Below, piece by piece: positions 45,650-54,096 of a DNA stretch of 64,000 nucleotides (its first letter is position 1; each line of letters opens with the position of its first letter). The stretch covers positions 4,525-68,524 of the forward strand of contig JAEDMR010000001.1 of NCBI GenBank assembly GCA_016302925.1. The letters run 5' to 3'. The position numbers and the translations under genes are program-made. The DNA comes from Bacillota bacterium (GTDB lineage: Bacteria; Bacillota; Clostridia; Peptostreptococcales; Anaerovoracaceae). The notes under the pieces were generated by a model. That model was not told the DNA's origin, did no database searches, and saw nothing but the letters and a program-made list of their open reading frames with translations.

Positions 45650-46993
45650 TTATGTTTTTTGCAGTTTGTGACGCATGAAGCGCCGATAGCGGAGAATCGC
45701 AGCGAAACCTGCTCCGATCCTGCTGAGTGCAAGCCCCAGGCAGACGGCAAGATAGCCTATCCGGGGAATCAGCGAAGCCATGGCAATGTTGATCGTCATT
45801 TCGATAAAGCCGAAGAAAGGCATGGCCCGGTAATCTCCCATGGATTGCAGAGAATATCGCAGAATGACCAGTGCGGTGAGAAACGGATAGGACACAACGA
45901 TGATCCGCATCTGAAAGATTCCTGCCTGAACGGCTTGGAGAGAAGCGCCATCTCCTGCCAGTCCGCGGATCATAGCAGGAGCAAACGCCAGGGACACGAT
46001 TACAATCAGCAGACAAACAGGCAGAGAACGACGATAGAGTCGGCGAACATAATCATGAACCATGCGGTAGTCGCCGCGGCCCGCATTTTGTCCAACGATC
46101 ACAACGGCTGCCGTTCCGTATACGCTGAGCAGTTCTGTGAACAGGGAGGTATACTGATCGGAATAGGCATCTCCGGCAAGCAGGTCGGCAAGCAGATTGT
46201 TTTCCATCCGCTGCATGAAAAAAGAACCGATGGACAGGAACAGGAACAGAAGGCCCTTGGAACAGCCGTTGATCAGAGTATCCAGATAATGCGCCCTTTG
46301 TATGGCAAATGGGGAAAGAAAGGAGATCCGGCCGCCGGATAGCTTCCCCAAAAACCAGGCAAGGACCAGGACCTGCCACAGATTGTTGATCAGCATGGCA
46401 AGCGCCGGGGCGGTAATTCCCGTATGCAGGCCGGCAATCAGGAAAATAACCAGAAAAGTCTGCACCACAACGCCTGCCATGGATAACATGGCCGGGACAG
46501 CGCTGTTTCCCATTCCCTGAATGGTACTGATCAGGATCAGCTTCAGATAAAGAAGTCCCGCGCCCAAAAGGATGACCCGGAAATAGGCGGTCGCATCCGA
46601 CATCAGCGCTTCCGGAATATTGGCCTGCTGCAGGATGATTTCGGAGAACAGAGGAAAGGACAGACAAAGGACACCCATGGCTGACGTCAGATATACTGCG
46701 CCCCAGAATCCCTGACGGATTTCTTCCGGATCATCGGAGCCGATACAGCGGGAAAGGCGTACGCCAAATCCACTGACAACGGCCGCAAACATGGAATTGA
46801 TGATGGACACACATCCGGAACATGCACCGGTCACTGCCACCGCGTTCTGACTCAGATATCTGCTGATGACTGCCGTATTCACCATGGCATAGATACATTG
46901 GAATCCTGCGGAAAGGAAGAAGGGAAACAGAAACCATCGCAGTTCCTGGTTTCCGATTCTCTGTGTGAAATCAAGCTGTCGGAATCGTTTCAT
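45650..46993 (-). CDS. MATE-family efflux transporter
   Basis: A 447-residue multidrug and toxin extrusion (MATE/DinF-type) transporter with about twelve spans in two halves. The halves carry related segments (FPFFLSAGFQCIYAMVNTAV and the matching second-half region YTSLFTELLSVYGTAAVVIV). Such proteins export cationic drugs or toxic metabolites using sodium or protons. The ATG at 46993 has GGAGAATG; the frame open to 47062 is rejected. First gene of the MATE-HTH-STAND set; its promoter may be TTGCTT at 47065-47070 with TGTAAT at 47042-47047 (minus strand). Confidence 0.85.
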   Translation of the reverse strand: MKRFRQLDFTQRIGNQELRWFLFPFFLSAGFQCIYAMVNTAVISRYLSQNAVAVTGACSGCVSIINSMFAAVVSGFGVRLSRCIGSDDPEEIRQGFWGAVYLTSAMGVLCLSFPLFSEIILQQANIPEALMSDATAYFRVILLGAGLLYLKLILISTIQGMGNSAVPAMLSMAGVVVQTFLVIFLIAGLHTGITAPALAMLINNLWQVLVLAWFLGKLSGGRISFLSPFAIQRAHYLDTLINGCSKGLLFLFLSIGSFFMQRMENNLLADLLAGDAYSDQYTSLFTELLSVYGTAAVVIVGQNAGRGDYRMVHDYVRRLYRRSLPVCLLIVIVSLAFAPAMIRGLAGDGASLQAVQAGIFQMRIIVVSYPFLTALVILRYSLQSMGDYRAMPFFGFIEMTINIAMASLIPRIGYLAVCLGLALSRIGAGFAAILRYRRFMRHKLQKT

Positions 46994-47041
46994 TTGACAT
47001 TCTCCGTATGGTTCATAATCAATGGTCTGTGTACAAACTGG

Positions 47042-47150
47042 ATTACAGGATAATTTAAACATAAAAGCAACATCAGAGCAAGCAAGTAAATTTTAACATT
47101 TAATTGTTAACTTTCACTTGCTTGACGGTAGGAAAACGGAATGCTAAAAC
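47042..47150. promoter_or_regulatory. Divergent promoter region with a 46-bp nested palindrome
   Basis: Minus strand: -35 TTGCTT (47065-47070), 17 bases, -10 TGTAAT (47042-47047), for the MATE gene. Plus strand: -35 TTGACG (47122-47127), 17 bases, -10 TAAAAC (47145-47150), for the Sel1 gene. Between them CAAGCAAGT (47079-47087) pairs with ACTTGCTTG (47116-47124), and inner TTAACA/TGTTAA (47093-47098, 47105-47110) pair too. The right arm overlaps the plus-strand -35, as expected for an operator. Confidence 0.55.
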
Positions 47151-47199
47151 AAAAATGTATAAGACTATCAAAAATATCTTCTAGGCAAGGAGGCACTGA

Positions 47200-48747
47200 A
47201 TGTTAATTGTAATTATCTTAGTCCTTGTTGGCGTTCTCGTTTTTTTGAAAATGAAGAAGGACAGAGCGGCTGACGCCCGTTTTCTGCAGGAAGAGACGGC
47301 GTGGGAACAACAAGTGGCGGCGCGGAAAAAAGATGGGGAACCGAAGGTATGCACGAAAATGCCGTCTCTTGAAGGAAAAGGCAAAACCGTTATCGGGCCG
47401 GATGGAAAAAACTATCCGAAAACAGTTTTGGAGAAAAATTATTATGGCGTCATCCGGGATTTTTTCCGAGAGGATGCAGAGGATTACGCACATGCAAAAT
47501 ACGAATGCAGTCCGCTGTTCTGTATGGCTGCAATGGAATATTATATCCTGGAATATTTTTATGGAAGTTTCGACTGGGGGAAACCTGAAACACTGACCAG
47601 AGAATATGTGGAAAAAGGCATTTCCTGTATTTATGAGGTGGCAGAAAATTATGCATATCCGGCCATGCAGGATAACGATATGATTCAGGCACAGCATTAT
47701 TCTGTACGGAGAACGGCAGATAAAACGCGTGCCATGGCGGGCAATGGTTACTATAAAAATGTATACGAGATCCCTGTCAATATGGATAAAGCGTTGAATT
47801 TCTACAGAATGCCGGAGAAACTGCGTGAGAAATATCCGGATTATGTGGGGCAGGCAGGCAAGGACTGTGTCATTACCATGGTAAAATGCTGGCTCCAAAC
47901 GGCGCATATTTATTCTGCCCGGCAGGAGGCAGAGAAGGCAAAAAAGCTTTACAGTCAGGTATATCAGATGGCAGTCCGCTTTTCTCTTGATGATATGATT
48001 ATGGAGCTGATCCATGCTTTAACATCAGGGTATCCCAGAAATCCGGCAGACTATCAGGATCATGCATATAACATTTTAGCAGATTGGGCCTGCAACAGCG
48101 ACCTGGGACTTGCTATGTATGAAGAATATGTACTTCATATAAATGGGCTGGACAAGACCCGAATGGCAAAGAGTCCTGAAGAGGCCGTCAAGCTGTATCG
48201 GGAACAGGCAGAAAGCAATCACTATGCTGCTTATCTGCTTGGTCAGGCAACGCTATTCGGCTACGGAACCGAAAAGAATGAGGCGTATGGACACAAGATG
48301 ATAGAGATTGCGGCAGAAAATGGCTGTATCTCTGCTCTGTTTGCATTGATTCAGCTTTCTGCGGAAAGCAGAGAAGAATCAAAGAAATGGCAGTCCGATT
48401 TCGAGAAGACGGTTGCCGTTGTTGTGGCAGTAAGCAGTTCTGTGCGAGACGTACTAAAGCAGAGTGGAAAGGATGTAACGAAACAGCGTTTTGCGGAGAT
48501 AGAACGCAGTCTTGCGGAAGCGGAACGAAAACAGCAGACGGAAGCAGCAGTGGATACACAGGAAACAAAGGAGGGCTTCACTTTCCCTGTCGCTTTCTGC
48601 GACGAAAATATGAATCGCTGGGAACGGGGAGATGTTTTGTTGGGCGTTGCCCTGTATCAGTGTATGAGTACGGGAGAAATCAGAAATCTGGATCAGCGAG
48701 ATATCCGGCGGCTTGAAAGAACCACGGGAATGCAGATTGAGTATTGA
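47200..48747 (+). CDS. Membrane-anchored Sel1-repeat protein
   Basis: A 515-residue protein of unknown function. An N-terminal span (MLIVIILVLVGVLVFLKMKK) anchors it with the bulk most likely in the cytoplasm. Sel1/TPR-like helical repeats are clearest at AAYLLGQATLFGYGTEKNEA and the following ALFALIQLSAES. The C-terminal 60 residues (FPVAFCDENMNRWERGDVLL) match nothing I recognise. AAGGAGG precedes the ATG. It is the first of seven same-strand genes separated by only 7-62 bases. Confidence 0.65.
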   Translation: MLIVIILVLVGVLVFLKMKKDRAADARFLQEETAWEQQVAARKKDGEPKVCTKMPSLEGKGKTVIGPDGKNYPKTVLEKNYYGVIRDFFREDAEDYAHAKYECSPLFCMAAMEYYILEYFYGSFDWGKPETLTREYVEKGISCIYEVAENYAYPAMQDNDMIQAQHYSVRRTADKTRAMAGNGYYKNVYEIPVNMDKALNFYRMPEKLREKYPDYVGQAGKDCVITMVKCWLQTAHIYSARQEAEKAKKLYSQVYQMAVRFSLDDMIMELIHALTSGYPRNPADYQDHAYNILADWACNSDLGLAMYEEYVLHINGLDKTRMAKSPEEAVKLYREQAESNHYAAYLLGQATLFGYGTEKNEAYGHKMIEIAAENGCISALFALIQLSAESREESKKWQSDFEKTVAVVVAVSSSVRDVLKQSGKDVTKQRFAEIERSLAEAERKQQTEAAVDTQETKEGFTFPVAFCDENMNRWERGDVLLGVALYQCMSTGEIRNLDQRDIRRLERTTGMQIEY

Positions 48748-48763
48748 GAAAGGAGATTTCCAC

Positions 48764-50041
48764 ATGAAAAAGACAAAAAGTATTCTAAGTATACTGCTCA
48801 GCGTTCTGCTGATTCTGACAGTGTTGCCGATGGCATCTGCACCTGCATTTGCCGTTGAAACGACAAATAGTCAGGATGGCAACTGGGGGATTTATGCGGA
48901 TTATAACAAAAATACATGTACAATTTACGGGTATTACGGCAGCGAAGCCAACCTGAAGATACCTTCTAAAATCGATGGACTGAAAGTGACCAAAATCCAG
49001 CTGTCCACAGGCGGCAGTCCTTGGACAAACAATTACACAAACCGCAATTCGATTGTAACAATCGAAGTACCGGATACCATAACAGAGCTTGGATATGCAT
49101 CCTTTGCGAATCTGCCGAATCTGAAATCCGTGAGCATTCCATCTTCTGTGAAAACTTTTGGAGCCAGCCTTTTCGCCTGGTCCACATCTCTGGAGGAGTT
49201 TACGATTCCCAAAAATATGAAGGAAATTCCAAACGGAATGTTTAGCAGCTGTACTTCACTAAAGAATGTGACCATCCACAGCGGAGTCACGGCCTTAGGC
49301 GAAGGCGCTTTCGCCGGATGTACATCCCTGAAGACGATCAAGCTTCCGTCTAAGCTGAAAACGATCGGGGAAAGGTGTTTTGGCACCTCCAGTGCAGACT
49401 GGTGCGGACTGGAAAGTATCTCTATTCCGAATTCTGTGACCTCCATAGGATGTTATGCCTTTAACCTCTGCAAAAATCTGACCGAGGTGAAGATGTCCAC
49501 AAGGATAGAAGAAATCGGAAGTAATGCTTTTAGTGAATGTGAAAATCTGAAATCCATCACGATCCCATCCAGCTGCAAGAAAATAGAATACGGGGTCTTC
49601 GATGACTGTGACAGCCTGACTACCGTGGTCTTCAGAAGCGATCTGAAACTGCCGTCTTACAGCTCACCGCTTCATGCCTCTTCTCTTTTAACCGTATATT
49701 CTGCTTCCTCCGAAAAGGCTGTCAGAGAATACTGTTCTGAAAAAGGAATACGCTGGAAATCACTGAATCCGCCGAAACTGACCAGCAAGAAACGGACAGC
49801 GACGACGGCCACCCTGAAGTGGAGTTCTGTTTCCGGCGCTGTGGGCTACAAAGTATACATGAAGACCGGAACCGGTTCCTACAAGCTGATGAAAACTACT
49901 ACCGACCTCAGCTATAAAGCCACCGGCCTGAAAAAAGGCGTCACCTACCGGTTCTATGTGACCACCCTGAAAGAAGACGACCTGGGTCAGAATATTGAAA
50001 GCAAGGGCTCATCCGTATATAAAACATATCTGAAAAAATAA
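48764..50041 (+). CDS. Secreted BspA-like leucine-rich-repeat protein, copy 1
   Basis: A 425-residue exported protein. Signal peptide 1-30 (cleavage after APAFA), a LRR_5/BspA-type repeat array (about 60-340) with repeating units such as VTIHSGVTALGEGAFAGCTS and ISIPNSVTSIGCYAFNLC, and a C-terminal fibronectin-III-like domain (about 345-425; VSGAVGYKVYMKTGTGSY). BspA-like proteins mediate adhesion to host or bacterial surfaces. No LPXTG or membrane anchor follows. The ATG at 48764 has GAAAGGAG; the longer frame is rejected. Sister of the next gene. Confidence 0.82.
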   Translation: MKKTKSILSILLSVLLILTVLPMASAPAFAVETTNSQDGNWGIYADYNKNTCTIYGYYGSEANLKIPSKIDGLKVTKIQLSTGGSPWTNNYTNRNSIVTIEVPDTITELGYASFANLPNLKSVSIPSSVKTFGASLFAWSTSLEEFTIPKNMKEIPNGMFSSCTSLKNVTIHSGVTALGEGAFAGCTSLKTIKLPSKLKTIGERCFGTSSADWCGLESISIPNSVTSIGCYAFNLCKNLTEVKMSTRIEEIGSNAFSECENLKSITIPSSCKKIEYGVFDDCDSLTTVVFRSDLKLPSYSSPLHASSLLTVYSASSEKAVREYCSEKGIRWKSLNPPKLTSKKRTATTATLKWSSVSGAVGYKVYMKTGTGSYKLMKTTTDLSYKATGLKKGVTYRFYVTTLKEDDLGQNIESKGSSVYKTYLKK

Positions 50042-50047
50042 TTGCGG

Positions 50048-50100
50048 ATGGCATAACAAAATGTGCCATGTACGTAACGGAGGGCGAGTATCATGAAGAA
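50048..50100 (+). repeat. Conserved leader repeat, copy 1
   Basis: About 50 bases ending in the start region of the second leucine-rich-repeat gene match those at 54047-54096 with only a few differences. ATGGCA (50048-50053) and TGCCAT (50064-50069) can pair, forming a hairpin before the ribosome site GGAGGG. Confidence 0.7.
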
Positions 50101-51379
50101 AAGCAAATTAGAAAGGAAAACATTGATGAAAAAGATGAAAAAAACACTTTGTCTCCTGCTCATGTTCATGGTTGCCGCAATGGCATTTCCAACGGTGAGC
50201 TTTGGTGCAAACGAAATCGTAAGCCAGGACGGAAACTGGCGTTACATCCCGGATTATAACAAGGATACCTGCACAGTCATCGGCTACTACGGCTCTGATG
50301 CGGACGTGTCCATTCCATCCGTTGTGGATGATCTGAAGGTGACCAGACTGGATTTTCAATTTCAGGTGGCTGCACCGCATAACCGGTGGATGAACCCGGA
50401 ACCTGTCGTCAGCATTACAATCCCGAACACAGTAACTTCATTGGGAAATTTCTGCTTTGCCGAACTGCCGAATCTGAAGAAGATCACAATCCCTTCTTCT
50501 GTGAAAGAATTTGGAAAAGGTCTTTTCGACTGGTGCACCTCATTAGAGGAATTCACAATACCGGCAAATATGAAGGAAATTCCTTCGGAGACGTTTGAAA
50601 ACTGCACCTCTCTGTCGAAGGTAACCATCCATTCCAAGGTGACCAGTATCGGATATTCAGCATTCGCTGGTTGTACTTCCCTAAAGCAGATCAAGCTGCC
50701 TTCAGGCCTTAAGAGCATCGGAGGACAATGCTTCTTCGGCAGCGGTCTGGAAAGTCTTTCAATACCGAATACCGTATCCGATCTGGGTGGAGGTATCTGT
50801 GACTATTGCACAAATCTGACTTCTGTCAAGTTTACGACCAATGCGAATGTCAAGGAATTGCCGTATAACAGTTTTTACCGCTGCTCGAATCTTAAGACGA
50901 TCACCATCCCGTCCAATATCAAGTCCATGTACTCCGGTTTTAGTGAATGTCCGAATCTGACAACGGTAATTGTCCGCAATGATAACCTTGATATCATCGG
51001 CGGTCTTGAGCAGACTGCAGTACTTACAGCATACTCTTCCTCAAAGGCAACCAAACTGAGAGAATACTGCTCGAAAAAAGGCATCCGCTGGAAACCACTG
51101 GATCCGCCGACATGGATTAGCAAGAAGCGGACAGATACAACAGCATCCCTGAAGTGGAAGTCCGTTACAGATGCTGTGGGCTATAAAGTCTATAAAAAGA
51201 CCGGTTCCGGCTCCTATAAGCTGCTGAAGACCGTTACCGGCACAAGCTATAAGGCAACGGGTCTGAAGAAAGGCACCACTTACAGATTCTATGTAACAAC
51301 GCTGAAAGAGGATGCTCTGGGCAATCTGATCGAAAGCAAGGGCTCATCCGTATATAAAACATATCTGAAAAAAAGCTGA
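50093..51379 (+). CDS. Secreted BspA-like leucine-rich-repeat protein, copy 2
   Basis: A 428-residue paralogue of the preceding gene with the same layout: signal sequence (hydrophobic CLLLMFMVAAMAFPTVSFGA), LRR_5 repeats (about 70-330) and a fibronectin-III-like C-terminal domain. About 40 bases at the 3' end (SKGSSVYKTYLKK coding) are identical in both copies, which points to recent duplication or gene conversion. The ATG at 50093 has GGAGGG ten bases upstream; a second ATG at 50126 with AAAGGA would give a shorter signal peptide. Confidence 0.82.
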   Translation: MKKSKLERKTLMKKMKKTLCLLLMFMVAAMAFPTVSFGANEIVSQDGNWRYIPDYNKDTCTVIGYYGSDADVSIPSVVDDLKVTRLDFQFQVAAPHNRWMNPEPVVSITIPNTVTSLGNFCFAELPNLKKITIPSSVKEFGKGLFDWCTSLEEFTIPANMKEIPSETFENCTSLSKVTIHSKVTSIGYSAFAGCTSLKQIKLPSGLKSIGGQCFFGSGLESLSIPNTVSDLGGGICDYCTNLTSVKFTTNANVKELPYNSFYRCSNLKTITIPSNIKSMYSGFSECPNLTTVIVRNDNLDIIGGLEQTAVLTAYSSSKATKLREYCSKKGIRWKPLDPPTWISKKRTDTTASLKWKSVTDAVGYKVYKKTGSGSYKLLKTVTGTSYKATGLKKGTTYRFYVTTLKEDALGNLIESKGSSVYKTYLKKS

Positions 51380-51401
51380 GAGTGAAAGGAATAATACAGG
51401 A

Positions 51402-52118
51402 ATGTTACGCGGATTATTTGGTCGAAAAGCACTCTCAAAAGAGACTGTATCCAATGACACGGAAAAGAATCATCCTCCGGTCAAGTCGATCAGTGAAATG
51501 AAGAACCTGGAAGAAATACAACAATATTATGATATGGTTTGCAAGATCGAAGATCCGGCAGTCCGCGCCAGGGAACTTCAACCGTTTGCCGAAGCCGGGT
51601 TCCATCAGGCTATGCTCAAGCTGGCACTGGCAAATGAAGCGTGCGGAAAAACGGAGGAAGTTTTCACATGGCTGAAAAAAGCCGCAGAAGCGGGAAATTA
51701 TGCTGCGTATTATGAATGGGGAATCCGAACGCTGCAGGGGGCTGCAGAATTGGCAAAGCAGCAGGGATATACGGATGAGAGCCTTTTAAGAGCCGGTTTA
51801 AGCCAGCTGTGCGATGCGGCAGGCGGCGGCGTGCAAAAGGCAGTACAGGCTTTGACTGCGTATAACCATGCGGAACGGGAAGAGGCGGCGCAGGTGATTC
51901 AGCCTGTTCTGGATGAAAATCTGAAAGAATGGGCGCAAATTCTGGATGAGAATGATACTCTGGCGCATGCGCAGTATACCAAAGGGCTCTGGTATTTTTA
52001 CGGGGTAGGATACGCCCAGGACCTGGACAAAGCCAGAGAGTGGCTGCAGAAAGCTGCGGCCCAGGGACACCAGGATGCAAGAGATCTTCTGGAGAATCCG
52101 CTTCTGGCAGAATTTTAG
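51402..52118 (+). CDS. Sel1-repeat protein (238 residues)
   Basis: No signal peptide or span is seen, so it is probably cytoplasmic. Helical repeats: AMLKLALANEACGKTEEVFT, then AAYYEWGIRTLQGAAEL, and a canonical Sel1 unit near the end (AQYTKGLWYFYGVGYAQDLD, then AREWLQKAAAQGHQDA). Sel1 proteins are scaffolds for protein contacts. The start MLRGLFGRK resembles the N-termini of the next two genes. Start has GAAAGGAA at 19 bases and ACAGGA closer. Same operon as its neighbours. Confidence 0.65.
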   Translation: MLRGLFGRKALSKETVSNDTEKNHPPVKSISEMKNLEEIQQYYDMVCKIEDPAVRARELQPFAEAGFHQAMLKLALANEACGKTEEVFTWLKKAAEAGNYAAYYEWGIRTLQGAAELAKQQGYTDESLLRAGLSQLCDAAGGGVQKAVQALTAYNHAEREEAAQVIQPVLDENLKEWAQILDENDTLAHAQYTKGLWYFYGVGYAQDLDKAREWLQKAAAQGHQDARDLLENPLLAEF

Positions 52119-52135
52119 ATTGGAAGGTGAAAATC

Positions 52136-53110
52136 ATGGGATTTTTTGATAAGAGAAGTGCACAGGAAAAAGAATTTGACAAGGCGCTGAAAGCAGCACT
52201 GGCAAAACCAAATGAAAAGACGTTCGGGAGTCTAGAATCAGCCTGCCGAAATTATGCGCCGGGATGGCAAGGATGGCTTCTTATGGGATTATGCTATGAC
52301 TGCGGCGCAGGCGTGACCAGGGACGCTGCAAAGGCGGCAGAATATCATGCGCAAGCGAAGCAGTGTGGGGATAACTGGGCGTTAGGCTTTTATGCATACT
52401 ACGAGCGGTCTGCCGGAAATATTTACATGGAGGATCTGACCGAACGTGCGCTGGCCTGCAGACGGATGGGAACGGCCGCCATGTATTTCGTCGATACCTG
52501 TGAGCAGCATCTTTCCAAGGGTGTTTCGGACAGCGATATCGAATTTTTCCGTTCGATCTACAGTAAAGTCGATACCGGCGGTTTATTGCGATCCAGCGAT
52601 GAGCAGCTTCAGGTGTTCGTACACGAAAGCCCGTTTACCAACTGGATTGCCGCGACGGCCGCTTTCAAAAACGGGAAGGGCAATGCACAGGATGTGCAGC
52701 TGTTCTCGAAAGAATTTTTTAAACAGGTCAAGGCTATACAGAAAAGAAATTCAGATACTATTTCTTCGGCATATGCAGATTCCTGGCTCTATGTGGCAGG
52801 TGCAGCACTTTTGTTTGCCGGCAGCTACGGTGGCTTTGTCTATGATTTTTCCGATGATGACCAAAGAAACCGGATCCGAAAAGGCTTTCATATGATGTGG
52901 CAGGCTGCGGATCGCGGAAACGTGGCTGCGATGTACCTTTTGGCCGATATGGCGGATGATAAGGACTATCTGTCGTTAATCATTGACAGTTCCACCCATA
53001 GCGACAATCTGATTACGCTGGCATCCCTGCTTTCTATTGCCGAGGAAAAGGGGCATGCAGGAGCAAAGGCGAAGTTAGAAGAATTGATGAAACTGATGGC
53101 AAAACTGTAA
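52136..53110 (+). CDS. Sel1-repeat protein (324 residues)
   Basis: A cytoplasmic-looking protein starting MGFFDKRSAQEKEFDKALKA, with Sel1-like units at WLLMGLCYDCGAGVTRDAAK and AAMYLLADMADDKDYLSLII. The middle (about 130-260) has no known domain. The frame is open upstream of 52136, overlapping the previous gene, but GGAAGGTG before this ATG decides the start. It lies 17 bases after the previous gene and 7 before the next. Confidence 0.65.
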   Translation: MGFFDKRSAQEKEFDKALKAALAKPNEKTFGSLESACRNYAPGWQGWLLMGLCYDCGAGVTRDAAKAAEYHAQAKQCGDNWALGFYAYYERSAGNIYMEDLTERALACRRMGTAAMYFVDTCEQHLSKGVSDSDIEFFRSIYSKVDTGGLLRSSDEQLQVFVHESPFTNWIAATAAFKNGKGNAQDVQLFSKEFFKQVKAIQKRNSDTISSAYADSWLYVAGAALLFAGSYGGFVYDFSDDDQRNRIRKGFHMMWQAADRGNVAAMYLLADMADDKDYLSLIIDSSTHSDNLITLASLLSIAEEKGHAGAKAKLEELMKLMAKL

Positions 53111-53117
53111 GAACGAT

Positions 53118-54026
53118 ATGTTTGGAAGAAAAGTATCAATACGGAACGGCTTTTATATGGAAATGGACGATATTTCGACAGAGCGGAAGGGTGACCGGCT
53201 GTGTCTTTGCCAGAACGCGGAGGAAATGCATGTGAGTGAGTTTCTGCAGCTTCTGCGTGACAAGGATTCCTTCTTGCCGGTCTACCTTGACCGGAATACG
53301 CTGGCGGGAAATCCTGTCAGCCGTCTGCAAAGCCGTATCATTTTTCAGGGAAAGCAGGAAAAGATACCGAACCAGCTGAAAAAACCTGTGCGCCCGGATA
53401 TACAGGGCCCGGGAACGTTCGAGAGGGAGCAGATGGAGCGGGATATCCGTGCCATTAAAGATACGCTGGAACGTGAACTTCGTGCTATTGACCGGCAGCA
53501 GGATTTTATGGACCGGTTTGCAAATGGTGGTTTTTTCACAGATGAAGAACAGATGTATATGGGAAGGATGGATGGAAATGCCTATGTGGATTCCAGAAAC
53601 TTTCGGGAATATCTGAAGCAGGAGAAAATCGAAAAGGCGAATCGCGCCATTTCCCAGCGGCGCTATGCCGTTGAGCAGCAGGAGAAGCGCGCCAGAGAGG
53701 CACAGGAACGTTATGAAACGCTTGTCGCTGCTTATGAAAGGCAGGAGCGCCGCCAGAATCAGATTACGCTTATGCGCTGCGGGATGGCAGTCTATCAAAA
53801 GAACAAGCTGGTCAGTCTTTTGGTGCTGCGAGAGAAGCATCCGGTTTGGCATCTCTATGGACCTGACGGGATCAGCCTGACTGATCTGTCGGGAACAATT
53901 TACGAAGTAGAAGTTCTGGGAGAGAAAAAACCAGATGAAAAGCCGCTTCTGGAATACATGGAGGAGGCGTATGGTGAACTGCTCCCTTCCGATTTTGACT
54001 TTCGGAAAATGAGAGAGAAATTATGA
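53118..54026 (+). CDS. Unrecognised coiled-coil protein of the Sel1/BspA operon
   Basis: A 302-residue protein that I cannot assign. It begins MFGRKVSIRNGFYMEMDD with a small predicted mixed domain (1-80), has a long charged helix with coiled-coil character at about 105-225 (rich in R, E, Q and K), and ends in a beta-rich region (NKLVSLLVLREKHPVWHLYG). No signal peptide. The position, seven bases after a Sel1 gene, makes a shared role likely. Confidence 0.55.
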   Translation: MFGRKVSIRNGFYMEMDDISTERKGDRLCLCQNAEEMHVSEFLQLLRDKDSFLPVYLDRNTLAGNPVSRLQSRIIFQGKQEKIPNQLKKPVRPDIQGPGTFEREQMERDIRAIKDTLERELRAIDRQQDFMDRFANGGFFTDEEQMYMGRMDGNAYVDSRNFREYLKQEKIEKANRAISQRRYAVEQQEKRAREAQERYETLVAAYERQERRQNQITLMRCGMAVYQKNKLVSLLVLREKHPVWHLYGPDGISLTDLSGTIYEVEVLGEKKPDEKPLLEYMEEAYGELLPSDFDFRKMREKL

Positions 54027-54035
54027 TATCGTAAT

Positions 54036-54096
54036 TGGCGCATTAAGCATAACAAAATGCGCCATGTACGCGACGGAGGACGAGTATCATGAAGAA
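54036..54096 (+). repeat. Conserved leader repeat, copy 2
   Basis: The block from 54047 matches copy 1 at 50051-50100. Here TGGCGCAT (54036-54043) pairs with ATGCGCCA (54057-54064), so a hairpin forms although the arms differ from copy 1. The ribosome site GGAGGA and the ATG at 54089 follow. Confidence 0.7.

Noticed and set aside
45635..45650. Palindrome ATGATAC-GA-GTATCAT between the MATE and HTH-like genes
   Set aside because: Short and AT-rich, without a U run in the direction of transcription; could be chance, so not listed as a site.
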